DNA from: Lachnospiraceae bacterium
GTDB taxonomy: Bacteria > Bacillota > Clostridia > Lachnospirales > Lachnospiraceae
NCBI GenBank assembly: GCA_009911185.1
Contig: QXWW01000031.1
Span: forward strand, 1 to 51,931
Reading direction: 5' to 3'
DNA: 51,931 bases
Below, one piece after another: positions 44,858 to 51,931 of this stretch (within the stretch, counting starts at the first letter, position 1; each line of letters begins with the position of its first letter). The notes under the pieces were generated by a model, which was not told the origin of the DNA, did not search any database, and saw nothing but the letters and a program-made list of their open reading frames with translations. Both the position numbers and the translations under genes were made by a program.

Positions 44858-44904
44858 ATTTTGCCCTTAAACATTTTAATTTTGCCATACTTTTTAATTT
44901 TGCC
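44858..44904. repeat. Three ATTTTGCC repeats at the accessory junction
   Basis: ATTTTGCC at 44858-44865, 44879-44886 and 44897-44904, each in a similar TTTTAATTTTGCC context. They begin 7 nt from where the MATE gene breaks off. Confidence 0.5.
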
Positions 44905-45072
44905 CCATTGGAGAAGGGTTCAAATTGGCAAGGACGTATAATAGTTTCCTTATTATTAGCAAAACCAGAAAGATTATGGGAAATAGCAGATTCCTTTTTA
45001 TGATGGCAATTCAAATAGACTTGTGCTATACTGACAGAGTGCAGATAAAAATCAGAACCGGAGGAACACGCA

Positions 45073-45690
45073 ATGATCATGAAGTGGAATATAGATAAGT
45101 TAAAATGGACAAGAAAACCTGCGAACTACGATATTTCCTCAGACAAAATCGTAATCACAACAATGCCCCATACAGATTTATGGCAAAGGACATATTATCA
45201 TTTCCGCAATGATAATGCCCCTGTACTGCAGATGGCTATGGATGAAAAGTTTTTCTCATTTGTTGTCAAAACGGAATTTTCCGAAAGCCACTGCCGCTTT
45301 GACCAATGCGGCGTGGTTCTATATCTTGACAGCGAAAACTGGTTGAAAGGATCCATCGAGTATGAGAATGATAAATTTCAGCATCTTGGCAGTGTTGTGA
45401 CCAATCATGGTTATTCTGACTGGGCAACGACGGAAATACCTGCTACCATAAAATCTATGTGGTATCGTCTCAGCCGCAGAGAGAACGATTTCTGTATTGA
45501 ATGTTCTGAGGATGGTATAACCTTTCGTCAAATAAGAGTATGCCACCTATTAGAAGCGCAAGAAACAATTAACTTTGGAATTTATGCCTGCAGTCCGGAA
45601 GAATCTTCTTTTAGGGCAATTTTTACAAATATGCAAGTCAGCAATTGTAAGTGGCTTGCCCATAACGGTCAAAAGCCTGATACGGAATGA
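45073..45690 (+). CDS. DUF1349-type (concanavalin-like) protein, 205 aa
   Basis: Segments such as DKIVITTMPHTDLWQRTYYHFRNDNAPVL, FDQCGVVLYLDSENWLKGSIEYEN and WYRLSRRENDFCIECSEDGITFRQIRVCHL fit the lectin-like DUF1349 fold. It is cytoplasmic (no signal peptide). A carbohydrate-binding or regulatory role has been suggested for relatives. GGAGG lies 8 nt before the ATG, and TGCTATACT upstream is an extended -10. It is the first intact gene in the right-hand accessory segment. Confidence 0.7.
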   Translation: MIMKWNIDKLKWTRKPANYDISSDKIVITTMPHTDLWQRTYYHFRNDNAPVLQMAMDEKFFSFVVKTEFSESHCRFDQCGVVLYLDSENWLKGSIEYENDKFQHLGSVVTNHGYSDWATTEIPATIKSMWYRLSRRENDFCIECSEDGITFRQIRVCHLLEAQETINFGIYACSPEESSFRAIFTNMQVSNCKWLAHNGQKPDTE

Positions 45691-45917
45691 ATTTGACAGT
45701 TTCTGATTTATCAAACCAAATGACCAAAAATAAAGGGGCATTTTTGCTTCCGTACACACCGAATAGCCAAACCAGTTCAAAGGATATTTCCCTTTGCCGA
45801 CGTCTGCTCCGTTCCCGAAATGCGCTGATAGCCGCATAGCGTATGACAACTTTGCAGAAACCGTTAAAAGTATTTTTGTTGCCACCTGCCAAAACAAGTG
45901 AGGTCTGACAACAGCAA
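45691..45917. other. Stretch without a supported gene
   Basis: Open frames on the minus strand lack ribosome sites and resemble frame-shifted shadows. The segment is probably the scar of an earlier rearrangement between the DUF1349 gene and the BtrH-like remnant. No hairpin or repeat stands out. Confidence 0.4.
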
Positions 45918-46652
45918 TTATTTTACAGCTAAATTTTTTTGCAAAGACTGATATAAATTTTTTTCCTGACAATAGATACCCATAATTTCTTTAGACATTT
46001 TCTGCAATAAAGAAACATTTGCGCTAAGTGATAATTGCCATAAATCTTCTGCTATTTTATCCCATTGTTTTGCAACCTCTAAGAATTGATTTCCTAACAT
46101 AGCGATATTTTTATTCTCCAATATAACAGCGGCTTCAATTAGAAAATCACCGTACATTTTTCTAAAAATACCGCCGCCCGTGCCGCCGTCTTTACTAATT
46201 TGAAAATAGTTTGTTATGCAAGACAATGTCATCTTATCAAGGCTAAATTTTTTCCACTTCAATATTTCAGTTGAGAATTTCAAAATGCCGTTTACACCCA
46301 GCAATTTCGCAGGAGGATTAAGCATGGTATCGCAAGTTTCAGCTATTGCTTCTGTTAAAATTTCTCTATCGATCTGTTTGTACCCCTGAAAATCAAATAA
46401 AAGATATTTGTTTTTCGCGGGAAAAGGCCTATGTGTGCTACTGCGTGCTCGTTCCATTTCTTGATAACTAACTAAGTGATAATCTTCTGCTATTTCTCCC
46501 AAAGGGGTTCTAATCGGGGCTGTCGCAATAAGAAATTTATTTGCCCCAAAGGTCTTGCCGCTGAAGCGGCAAAGACAGAATGCACAAAAATCACTCTGGG
46601 AAGCTAGCTTACCAAGATGATTTTTAAGCATTTTGCTTCCATTGCTTTGCAA
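45918..46652 (-). pseudogene. Remnant of a BtrH/DUF4872-like gene
   Basis: The C-terminal ~200 residues (TAPIRTPLGEIAEDYHLVSYQEMERARSSTHRPFPAKNKYLLFDFQG…, LNPPAKLLGVNGILKFSTEILKWKKF, FLEVAKQWDKIAEDLWQLS) resemble the DUF4872 half of BtrH-like proteins. Those have a C39-like N-terminal half for acyl or amide transfer. That N-terminal half is absent. The 5' 35 codons (MQSNGSKMLKNHLGK…CAFCLCRFSGK) have no ribosome site and look like noncoding DNA read through. I treat it as a truncated gene; function in the BtrH family is known only for butirosin assembly. Confidence 0.45.
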
Positions 46653-46743
46653 TGGAAACCCTTGAGGCGAATAAATTTCTTATAGCAACAGCCTCGATGA
46701 AAAACCCACCATTTAGCATTTGAATCTTATCAGAAACTAATAA

Positions 46744-46793
46744 TTGATACATCAACAAAAATAGTTGACATATCAATCAATTAATCCTATAAT
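46744..46793 (+). promoter_or_regulatory. Consensus promoter with two TTGA-N4-TCAA operators
   Basis: -35 TTGACA (46765-46770), 17 nt, -10 TATAAT (46788-46793): a perfect sigma-A promoter. TTGATACATCAA (46744-46755) and TTGACATATCAA (46765-46776) are inverted repeats of the MarR type, with centres 21 bp apart. The second covers the -35 box. A repressor here would silence the ABC operon. Confidence 0.75.
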
Positions 46794-46850
46794 TTGAAAT
46801 AGGAGATAACATGGTAACGTAGGAATTTATCAAAATTGGAGGGCAAAGTT

Positions 46851-48416
46851 ATGGCAAAAAAACGGATCTTCCTTTCTCTGATAAGGAAAAAATCTAACTG
46901 GTTCATGTGCTTGCTTATGGCCATCCTGGCCACATTGGTTTTTACCGGGGCGCTGGTCTGGCAGGCATCCTCGCAAAGTATAAAGGAATTGGAAAAGACC
47001 TACGGCAGCAGCTTTAAGCTGGCGGCTTATGCAGACCGCAGCAACCCAGACTTCTGGGAATACAAGATTTTCGATGAAAATTATTCCGCAAATATCTACA
47101 TAGGCCCCAGGGTTTCCCTCGAAATGCTGGAACGGATTTCTGGGGAAATAGACGGTATTGCCAATTATGAATGGGAAGATAAAACGGACCTGATGAACAA
47201 TAGCGTCGCCCTGGTCCAGATGGGCTTTCAGCTTGTTCCTGGTTTTTCAGCTTCTGATCTCAAATTCCGGGAAGAACGCTATAAACAGTGGAAAAAGGGG
47301 GATATCTCAGACCAAGATTGGCAGATGTATGATGAACAGCATTATAAAAACTCCAAATATCACATATACGCCACAGATGCTTATGGCTTAAATAACAGCC
47401 AGTACTCCACGTATTTTTGCAACGGGACCTTCCGCCTGGTGTCTGGGCGCCATATTTCACCCTCCGATTACCATGTGGCAATGGTCACGCCAACCTTCGC
47501 CAAATTAAACGGCTTAAAAATCGGCGATACCATCCCCTTGATGGTCAGCCCCTTAAATGCCTCCACCAGTTTTGACGCCGGTGTCTTGGGGACGGTGGAC
47601 GCAGTCATTATCGGCATGTTTGAGCCGACTTACGAACAGCCTGTCAATGAATACACCAGTGAGGATGATATCCTAAACAACTGGATCCTAACCGACTTAA
47701 AATCCTACTCAGAAATGGAAAAAATTGCTGGATGGTCAGGGAAGACCAACCGTGCCTTCATCTATGTAGATGACCCTTCCATGGTCGGAGACATCATGGA
47801 ACAGGTAAAACAGCTGGACTGGCTGGATAAGCGCTACTATGGCGTAGAAAAGGACGACAGCAGTTACCACGAAGCCGCAGCCCCTATCCGCACCATCCGC
47901 CTGGCCATGGGCGCTGGCATCGCAGTCCTGGCTGCTTCCGGGGCGGCGCTGATGTACCTGGTATTAAAACACAACATAGCCCGCAGGGAACGGGAAACCG
48001 GCATCCTGATGGCGCTGGGGATTACCGGGAAATCCATTAAACGCCAGCTTTTGGCAGAAAACCTAATCCTGGGCGGCATTGCCTTCCTCCTTGCCTTAGG
48101 CATTGCCAATGCCGCTGCCCCGATACTTGGGGATTCGCTTTTACATACCCTAAGCCCCAGAGAGGAAATGCAGGAATATACCAAGGAAGAAATTGAGGCG
48201 GCGATTTCCCGCCAGGACTATGAGGCATGCGAAAAAATGACAGCCCCACAGACGAAAGGCATTGAACCGCCAGACACTCTAAGTGTGCATACCAGCCTCT
48301 TTTGCATCCTTATCACAGGATTTGGCATGGCGTTATTAATCTGCCTGTGCGTCAATGAAGCGTTAGGGAAAACACTGCGGCTGGAACCTTCGCAGGTACT
48401 TTCCATGGTAACATAA
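46851..48416 (+). CDS. FtsX-like ABC transporter permease
   Basis: 521 residues starting MAKKRIFLSLIRKK, with GGAGG 9 nt before. An earlier TTG at 46836 is an unlikely start. One membrane helix lies near the N-terminus (about 18-40), followed by a large external domain (about 45-340) and three helices at the C-terminus (around 355-378, 405-430, 480-505). This is the MacB/FtsX layout. The cytoplasmic loop ARRERETGILMALGITGKSIKRQLL is the family's coupling segment. The next gene is the ATPase and the third is a second permease. The cargo (drug, peptide, lipoprotein) is unknown. Confidence 0.88.
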   Translation: MAKKRIFLSLIRKKSNWFMCLLMAILATLVFTGALVWQASSQSIKELEKTYGSSFKLAAYADRSNPDFWEYKIFDENYSANIYIGPRVSLEMLERISGEIDGIANYEWEDKTDLMNNSVALVQMGFQLVPGFSASDLKFREERYKQWKKGDISDQDWQMYDEQHYKNSKYHIYATDAYGLNNSQYSTYFCNGTFRLVSGRHISPSDYHVAMVTPTFAKLNGLKIGDTIPLMVSPLNASTSFDAGVLGTVDAVIIGMFEPTYEQPVNEYTSEDDILNNWILTDLKSYSEMEKIAGWSGKTNRAFIYVDDPSMVGDIMEQVKQLDWLDKRYYGVEKDDSSYHEAAAPIRTIRLAMGAGIAVLAASGAALMYLVLKHNIARRERETGILMALGITGKSIKRQLLAENLILGGIAFLLALGIANAAAPILGDSLLHTLSPREEMQEYTKEEIEAAISRQDYEACEKMTAPQTKGIEPPDTLSVHTSLFCILITGFGMALLICLCVNEALGKTLRLEPSQVLSMVT

Positions 48417-48442
48417 AAATAGGAAAACATATGGAGGAAAAC

Positions 48443-49141
48443 ATGATCCAAACAGAAAATTTAACATTTTACTACAATGAAAGCAAAAAAATTTTAGAGG
48501 ATGTCAACATTTCTTTTGAAAAAGGAAATCTCTATGCCATATTAGGTGCCTCCGGCTGTGGAAAAAGCACCATGCTCTCACTATTGGGAGGGCTATTAAT
48601 GCCAAAATCCGGAAAGATCCTCTATGAGGGAGAAGATATTACAGCGTATGGCCTGGACCGCCACAGGCAAGACCATGTCGCTTTCATTTTCCAGGGCTAT
48701 AACCTAATTGAATACATGACTGTAGAAGAAAATGTTGCATTAACCGCAAAACAGCCCCCAGAAACTGCACTGCAAAAAGTGGGGCTTGAAAAAGAATTGT
48801 GGAAACACAATGTATTAAAATTGTCAGGCGGCCAACAACAGAGAGTTGCCATTGCCCGCGCCCTGGCAAGTGATAAGCCCATCCTTTTAGCAGATGAGCC
48901 TACCGGAAACCTGGACGAAGATTCTGCACAAGCAATCCTTAACATTTTAAGTAAAAGCGCACATGACGAAGGGCGGTGCGTCATCATGGTCACCCATTCC
49001 ATGGCATTGGCAGCAGAAGCAGACGAAATATACCGTTATACCAACACAAAATTCCAACAGGGAGATTTCGGCCCTGCCCTTCTTACAAACACAGAAAACC
49101 TTTTAGAAAACCCTGCCGTACAGGAAAGAGAAAGCTGGTGA
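48443..49141 (+). CDS. ABC transporter ATPase (MacB/LolD type)
   Basis: 232 residues if started at [11 protein letters not shown], where GGAGG lies 5 nt upstream. An ATG four codons earlier (48431) is the alternative. Walker A is [10 protein letters not shown], the Q loop is in [22 protein letters not shown], the signature is [12 protein letters not shown] and Walker B is [14 protein letters not shown]. It drives both permeases of this operon, in the mechanotransmission style of MacB. It lies between them at 26 and 5 nt. Confidence 0.92.
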   Translation: MIQTENLTFYYNESKKILEDVNISFEKGNLYAILGASGCGKSTMLSLLGGLLMPKSGKILYEGEDITAYGLDRHRQDHVAFIFQGYNLIEYMTVEENVALTAKQPPETALQKVGLEKELWKHNVLKLSGGQQQRVAIARALASDKPILLADEPTGNLDEDSAQAILNILSKSAHDEGRCVIMVTHSMALAAEADEIYRYTNTKFQQGDFGPALLTNTENLLENPAVQERESW

Positions 49142-49146
49142 AATCA

Positions 49147-50421
49147 ATGCGTGATATGCAAAAAAAATCTGTAAGAGCCTTCACCTATTTGATGCGCAGA
49201 CGCAAAAAAACAGTAACTCTCGCTATTATTTTTCTTGTGCTGTCTTTCTCGGCATTATGTGGAATGATGATTTTCCATTCTGTAGAAGCATCCCTAAAAG
49301 AATTGCGGGAACAATTCTATGGAAATGTTGCTGTAAATGCCGTAGGTGATGGCAGTTCCCGTATCACACAGGATTTAGGTGCATTGGCGGCGAAAGAAAT
49401 AAACGCCGATGGCTGGACTGGCACTACCACCTGTTATTTATCAGTGGATGATATCTCTCTGATCCCTGGGAGATTTACACCTTTAGATGAGCCAGCCATG
49501 TCCCTTACCAGATTATATTCGTGCCGTGACAGCAGCCTTGCCAGGGATTTTGCGATAGGGACACTTTCTCTTTGCCAGGGACGCCATTTGGCTGCCAAAG
49601 ACAGAAAACAGGCATTAATATCAGAAAATTTGGCTGATATTAATGGGCTGCACATCGGAGACCGCATTACCTGCGTTGTCACGGATGATATCACAACACA
49701 TGCAGCCGCTGGCCTTGGCACCAAATATGAATTTGAAATTATCGGCATTTATCAAGTAGAAAACAAACAAGGGGATTCTTCTTTCCGTGCAGAATGCGAC
49801 ATCCTGGATAATACGATCTACGTGGACGAATATACTGGATTTGAAATAGAAAAAAATATTTGGTGCATACCAGAATCCTATACTAACGGGCTCACTTTAT
49901 GGCTGAAAGACCCTGCCCAGCTAGAAAAGGCTGTGCAAACCCTAAAGAATACCCAAGAATTTACAGAAGGGGATTTCCATATTGAATCCAACAGCGCAGA
50001 ATATGACCGTTCAGCTGCCCCCATGCGCCAAACAGAGCAAATACTGTTTGTGTTTCTAGCCTTTATATCAGGAATCGGCATCATTTTTTTAATTGTGATG
50101 CTTTCCATGTGGAATAAAGAACGGATGCCGGAGATTGGTATCTTATTATCATTGGGGTACAAGAAGAAAGATATCTTCCTGCAGCTTCTTTTAGAAAATA
50201 GCGCCTTGTTTCTTGTTGGGTTTCTTGCAGCCGTTCCCCTGGCATTTTTTTGCAGCCAGATCCTTGGCAGCTTGATTTCTATCGGGCAATTATCATTATT
50301 CCCCAGCAATATTTTACTAGCTGGGATTACCGTATGGATTCTCTGCATACTGACAACTTTGCTGTCTTCCATCCATATCATGAGAAAAACACCTGCCGAA
50401 ATTGTAACCACAATTATTTAA
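49147..50421 (+). CDS. FtsX-like ABC transporter permease, second subunit
   Basis: 424 residues starting MRDMQKKSVRAFTYLMRRRKKTVTLAI; the frame is open further up inside the ATPase gene. A GTG at 49138 is another possible start. Layout as in the first permease: one N-terminal helix (about 22-44), an external domain of about 230 residues, and three C-terminal helices (about 293-315, 345-370, 385-410), with NKERMPEIGILLSLGYKKKDIFLQLL as coupling segment. The external domain differs clearly from that of the first permease, so the transporter is a heterodimer. Confidence 0.87.
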   Translation: MRDMQKKSVRAFTYLMRRRKKTVTLAIIFLVLSFSALCGMMIFHSVEASLKELREQFYGNVAVNAVGDGSSRITQDLGALAAKEINADGWTGTTTCYLSVDDISLIPGRFTPLDEPAMSLTRLYSCRDSSLARDFAIGTLSLCQGRHLAAKDRKQALISENLADINGLHIGDRITCVVTDDITTHAAAGLGTKYEFEIIGIYQVENKQGDSSFRAECDILDNTIYVDEYTGFEIEKNIWCIPESYTNGLTLWLKDPAQLEKAVQTLKNTQEFTEGDFHIESNSAEYDRSAAPMRQTEQILFVFLAFISGIGIIFLIVMLSMWNKERMPEIGILLSLGYKKKDIFLQLLLENSALFLVGFLAAVPLAFFCSQILGSLISIGQLSLFPSNILLAGITVWILCILTTLLSSIHIMRKTPAEIVTTII

Positions 50422-50451
50422 CAAAATTCTATATTTATTTACCACAATATC

Positions 50452-50481
50452 TTGCCTCCTTACTGTATTACGGTATATAAT
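50452..50481 (+). promoter_or_regulatory. Promoter and leader dyad before the 210-aa gene
   Basis: TTGCCT (50452-50457), 18 nt, TATAAT (50476-50481). The leader carries a 9-bp inverted repeat AATGTACTC (50502-50510) / GAGTACATT (50538-50546), 20 nt before the gene. Confidence 0.6.
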
Positions 50482-50565
50482 ATTAATATTTCATACCACC
50501 TAATGTACTCCCGGAGTCTTTTTACACTTGATTTTGAGAGTACATTCATATACAAAGGAGGCAAC

Positions 50566-51198
50566 ATGCTTTTCTCAACGGAACAGACAAAACAAATAGA
50601 TTATCTGGCCGACTGGCCTGCCCATTATTACGAAATTCCTACTGGGGCTGCGCGTAAAAAAGCCCTGGATGACATAACCAAACAGGGGCTGGATGTTCCT
50701 GCTGACTCGATCCGCAGGCATTTTTGCGAACTTCGTTTTTTTTCCAAAAACAAAGCTGGAACTATTGATACTTTCATGCATGCCTGGATGATGATCAAAT
50801 CCTCCAGCGCCGCCGGCGTTTCTTTTCTAAAGAAAAAACGGCTCATGCGTGAATTAGAAACTTACATGGAAGAGCTGTGCCTTCTGCCCTCAACGCTATT
50901 CTCCCAGGAAGAGCAGCAGATCCTTACAGATGAATGGCGCGATTTTTCCCATTCTTTCCTTGCTTCCTGTACTGGGAGCAAAGCTTACTGCTCTACTCTC
51001 TTTGGCTTTGTCCCTATTAAGGACGCTACCATTGCCCAAAAAATTGCAGAGGAAATTCTTCTTGTGACTAGAGATTATCCTGCAAATTTTGGGCTCTCTG
51101 AGGAATTTGCCCCTTTCCGGCAAATAATGTGCGATACCTACTGCCAAACGATAGCACAAGGGGAACAATACCTCCTTTCCTGCCATACTAAAACTTAA
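50566..51198 (+). CDS. Protein of unknown function, 210 aa (possibly DUF6553)
   Basis: I start at MLFSTEQTKQIDYLADWPAHYYEIPTGAARKKALDDI, with AAAGGAGG 6 nt upstream; the open frame begins earlier without a ribosome site. The protein is soluble and mostly helical. Conserved-looking segments are DSIRRHFCELRFF, TFMHAWMMIKSSSAAG and SCTGSKAYCSTLFGFVPIKDATIAQKIAEEI. I associate it with DUF6553 from memory only. It is followed 73 nt later by the SOD-like gene on the same strand, so the two could share a role. Confidence 0.55.
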   Translation: MLFSTEQTKQIDYLADWPAHYYEIPTGAARKKALDDITKQGLDVPADSIRRHFCELRFFSKNKAGTIDTFMHAWMMIKSSSAAGVSFLKKKRLMRELETYMEELCLLPSTLFSQEEQQILTDEWRDFSHSFLASCTGSKAYCSTLFGFVPIKDATIAQKIAEEILLVTRDYPANFGLSEEFAPFRQIMCDTYCQTIAQGEQYLLSCHTKT

Positions 51199-51271
51199 AT
51201 TCATAGATCTCCCTCACCAATTTTCCTGAACACAATACTATAAAAGTAACAATGATATTCAGGAGATACCC

Positions 51272-51793
51272 ATGTCTCATTCAAATGTAAACAAAGCTTA
51301 TGAAAATCCAGGGCTGCGATTTCTGGAGACAGCCCTTTATTATATGCCTGCTGCTTATGCAGAAATCACTGGCAATCCTGGAAACGGTGAAATTACTGGT
51401 ATCGTCCGTTTTTATTCTGTAAACGACGGCGTACTAGTCAATGCTGAAATTTATGGGCTCCCCATATCCACGGAAACCTGCGGCCCTGATATTTTTGGTT
51501 TCCACATCCACGAAGGAAATTCCTGTACTGGGACTAACGATGATCCCTATGCAAATGTTGGGGCGCATTACAACCCTTCCTATTGTCCCCATCCAGCCCA
51601 TATGGGAGATATGCCGCCTCTGTTTGGAAACAGTGGCAGCGCATGGATGATGTACTTTACCGACCGCTTTACCATCGCAGATATCATAAATAAAACAGTC
51701 ATTATACACAGTAACCCAGATGATTTTACCACACAGCCCTCTGGAAATTCAGGGAATAAAATTGCCTGCGGAACTATTTTTTCTGTGACTTAA
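51272..51793 (+). CDS. Cu/Zn superoxide dismutase-like protein
   Basis: 173 residues, no signal peptide. The Cu ligands are in FGFHIHEG (His78, His80), AHYNP (His99) and VIIHSNPDD (His146). The Zn ligands are His99, one of the His in CPHPAHMGD (His107 or His110) and Asp113. The Cys pair (Cys85, Cys166) that bridges the fold is present. The electrostatic-loop Arg before the final Cys (the GNxRxACG position) is Lys163 in GNKIACG. Cytoplasmic Cu/Zn SOD is unusual in a strict anaerobe, so oxygen-stress defence or a non-enzymatic copper-binding role are both open. CAGGAG precedes the ATG, inside a TCCTGAA…TTCAGGA dyad (51224-51264). Confidence 0.8.
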   Translation: MSHSNVNKAYENPGLRFLETALYYMPAAYAEITGNPGNGEITGIVRFYSVNDGVLVNAEIYGLPISTETCGPDIFGFHIHEGNSCTGTNDDPYANVGAHYNPSYCPHPAHMGDMPPLFGNSGSAWMMYFTDRFTIADIINKTVIIHSNPDDFTTQPSGNSGNKIACGTIFSVT

Positions 51794-51823
51794 TATAAAA
51801 ATATCTTCGGCACTTCAACTAGA

Positions 51824-51931
51824 GTTGTCGGTTAATAGTCAGTCCTAAACAGAGAGGGGGCTGTCGCATTAATGAATAATTAGTGCGGCAGCACTTTTTT
51901 GCCCCAAAAGATAAGAGCCAGACTTTGCCAA
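51824..51931 (+). mobile_element. Left end of an IS related to the one at 1-1457
   Basis: Reading inward from 51824, GTTGTCGGTTAATAGTC is followed by AGTCCTAAACAG and a G-rich run, then an imperfect hairpin (arms 51861-51873 and 51879-51891). This repeats the layout of the end at 1396-1457 (same GTCGGTTAATA motif, different hairpin) and matches, inverted, the orphan end at 4560-4599. The transposase should start just beyond the window on the plus strand. Confidence 0.55.

Noticed and set aside
44856-45080. 74-aa minus-strand frame
   Set aside because: Spans the ATTTTGCC repeats and the promoter of the DUF1349 gene; no ribosome site.
45550-45972. 140-aa minus-strand frame
   Set aside because: Overlaps the DUF1349 gene in antisense and has no ribosome site or recognisable pattern.

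Overview
The window looks like the chromosome of a Lachnospiraceae-type (Clostridium cluster XIVa) anaerobe. The reasons are strong AGGAGG ribosome sites, moderate GC, AT-rich promoters, eukaryote-like NADP isocitrate dehydrogenase, ATP-type PEP carboxykinase, a MetH whose activation domain is a separate gene, and several families common in that group (DUF4474, DUF3877, DUF6033, DUF975). Genus cannot be read from the sequence.

Layout. (1) 1-4600 is AT-rich accessory DNA: an IS1182-type transposase broken by an in-frame TGA, related IS ends at 1441-1457 and 4548-4599, small peptides, a membrane protein, a decayed gene and a predicted type I toxin-antitoxin locus (31-aa hydrophobic peptide plus convergent antisense RNA). 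(2) 4700-44650 is mostly ordinary chromosome: ABC-F protein, FCD-type GntR regulator with icd, YihY and SpoIID-like envelope genes, a probable 6S RNA followed by a seven-copy short repeat, an L,D-transpeptidase, pckA, cdd, a CheY-like regulator paired with a MshEN/CheX-like protein, thrC, a SleB-like hydrolase, an AP2/degenerate-HNH/AP2 protein, leuCD with a divergent LysR regulator, ilvC and ilvN, a C39-like protease, a YtrA-type ABC operon, two two-component systems, an ECF-like sigma factor, a metallophosphatase and DUF4474 pair, and a metF/activation/metH operon. (3) 44696-51931 is accessory again. It begins at a MATE gene cut down to its last ~50 codons, then carries a DUF1349 protein, a degraded BtrH-like gene, an FtsX/MacB-type ABC transporter behind two TTGA-N4-TCAA operators with no regulator gene, an unassigned (possibly DUF6553) protein, a Cu/Zn-SOD-like protein, and the left end of another IS.

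Working together: icd, pckA, leuCD, ilvCN, thrC and metF/metH make up a central-carbon and amino-acid core with single-gene or short-operon control. Good sigma-A promoters lie before GntR-icd, pckA, thrC, ilvN and metF. Two envelope-related regulatory blocks (DUF975-RR-HK on the minus strand and RR-HK on the plus strand) face away from each other around 33.9-34.1 kb.

The least ordinary items are the AP2-dead HNH-AP2 protein (21257-22072), the RR + MshEN/CheX-like pair (17329-18602), the Cu/Zn-SOD-like protein with Lys at the usual active-site Arg position (51272-51793), the type I toxin-antitoxin locus (3808-4041), the repeat array beside the 6S RNA (11904-12016), and the leader of the DUF4474 gene (38616-38737), in which the ribosome site is paired in an inverted repeat. 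Everything here was read by eye. Family names without motif evidence are from memory and carry lower confidence.
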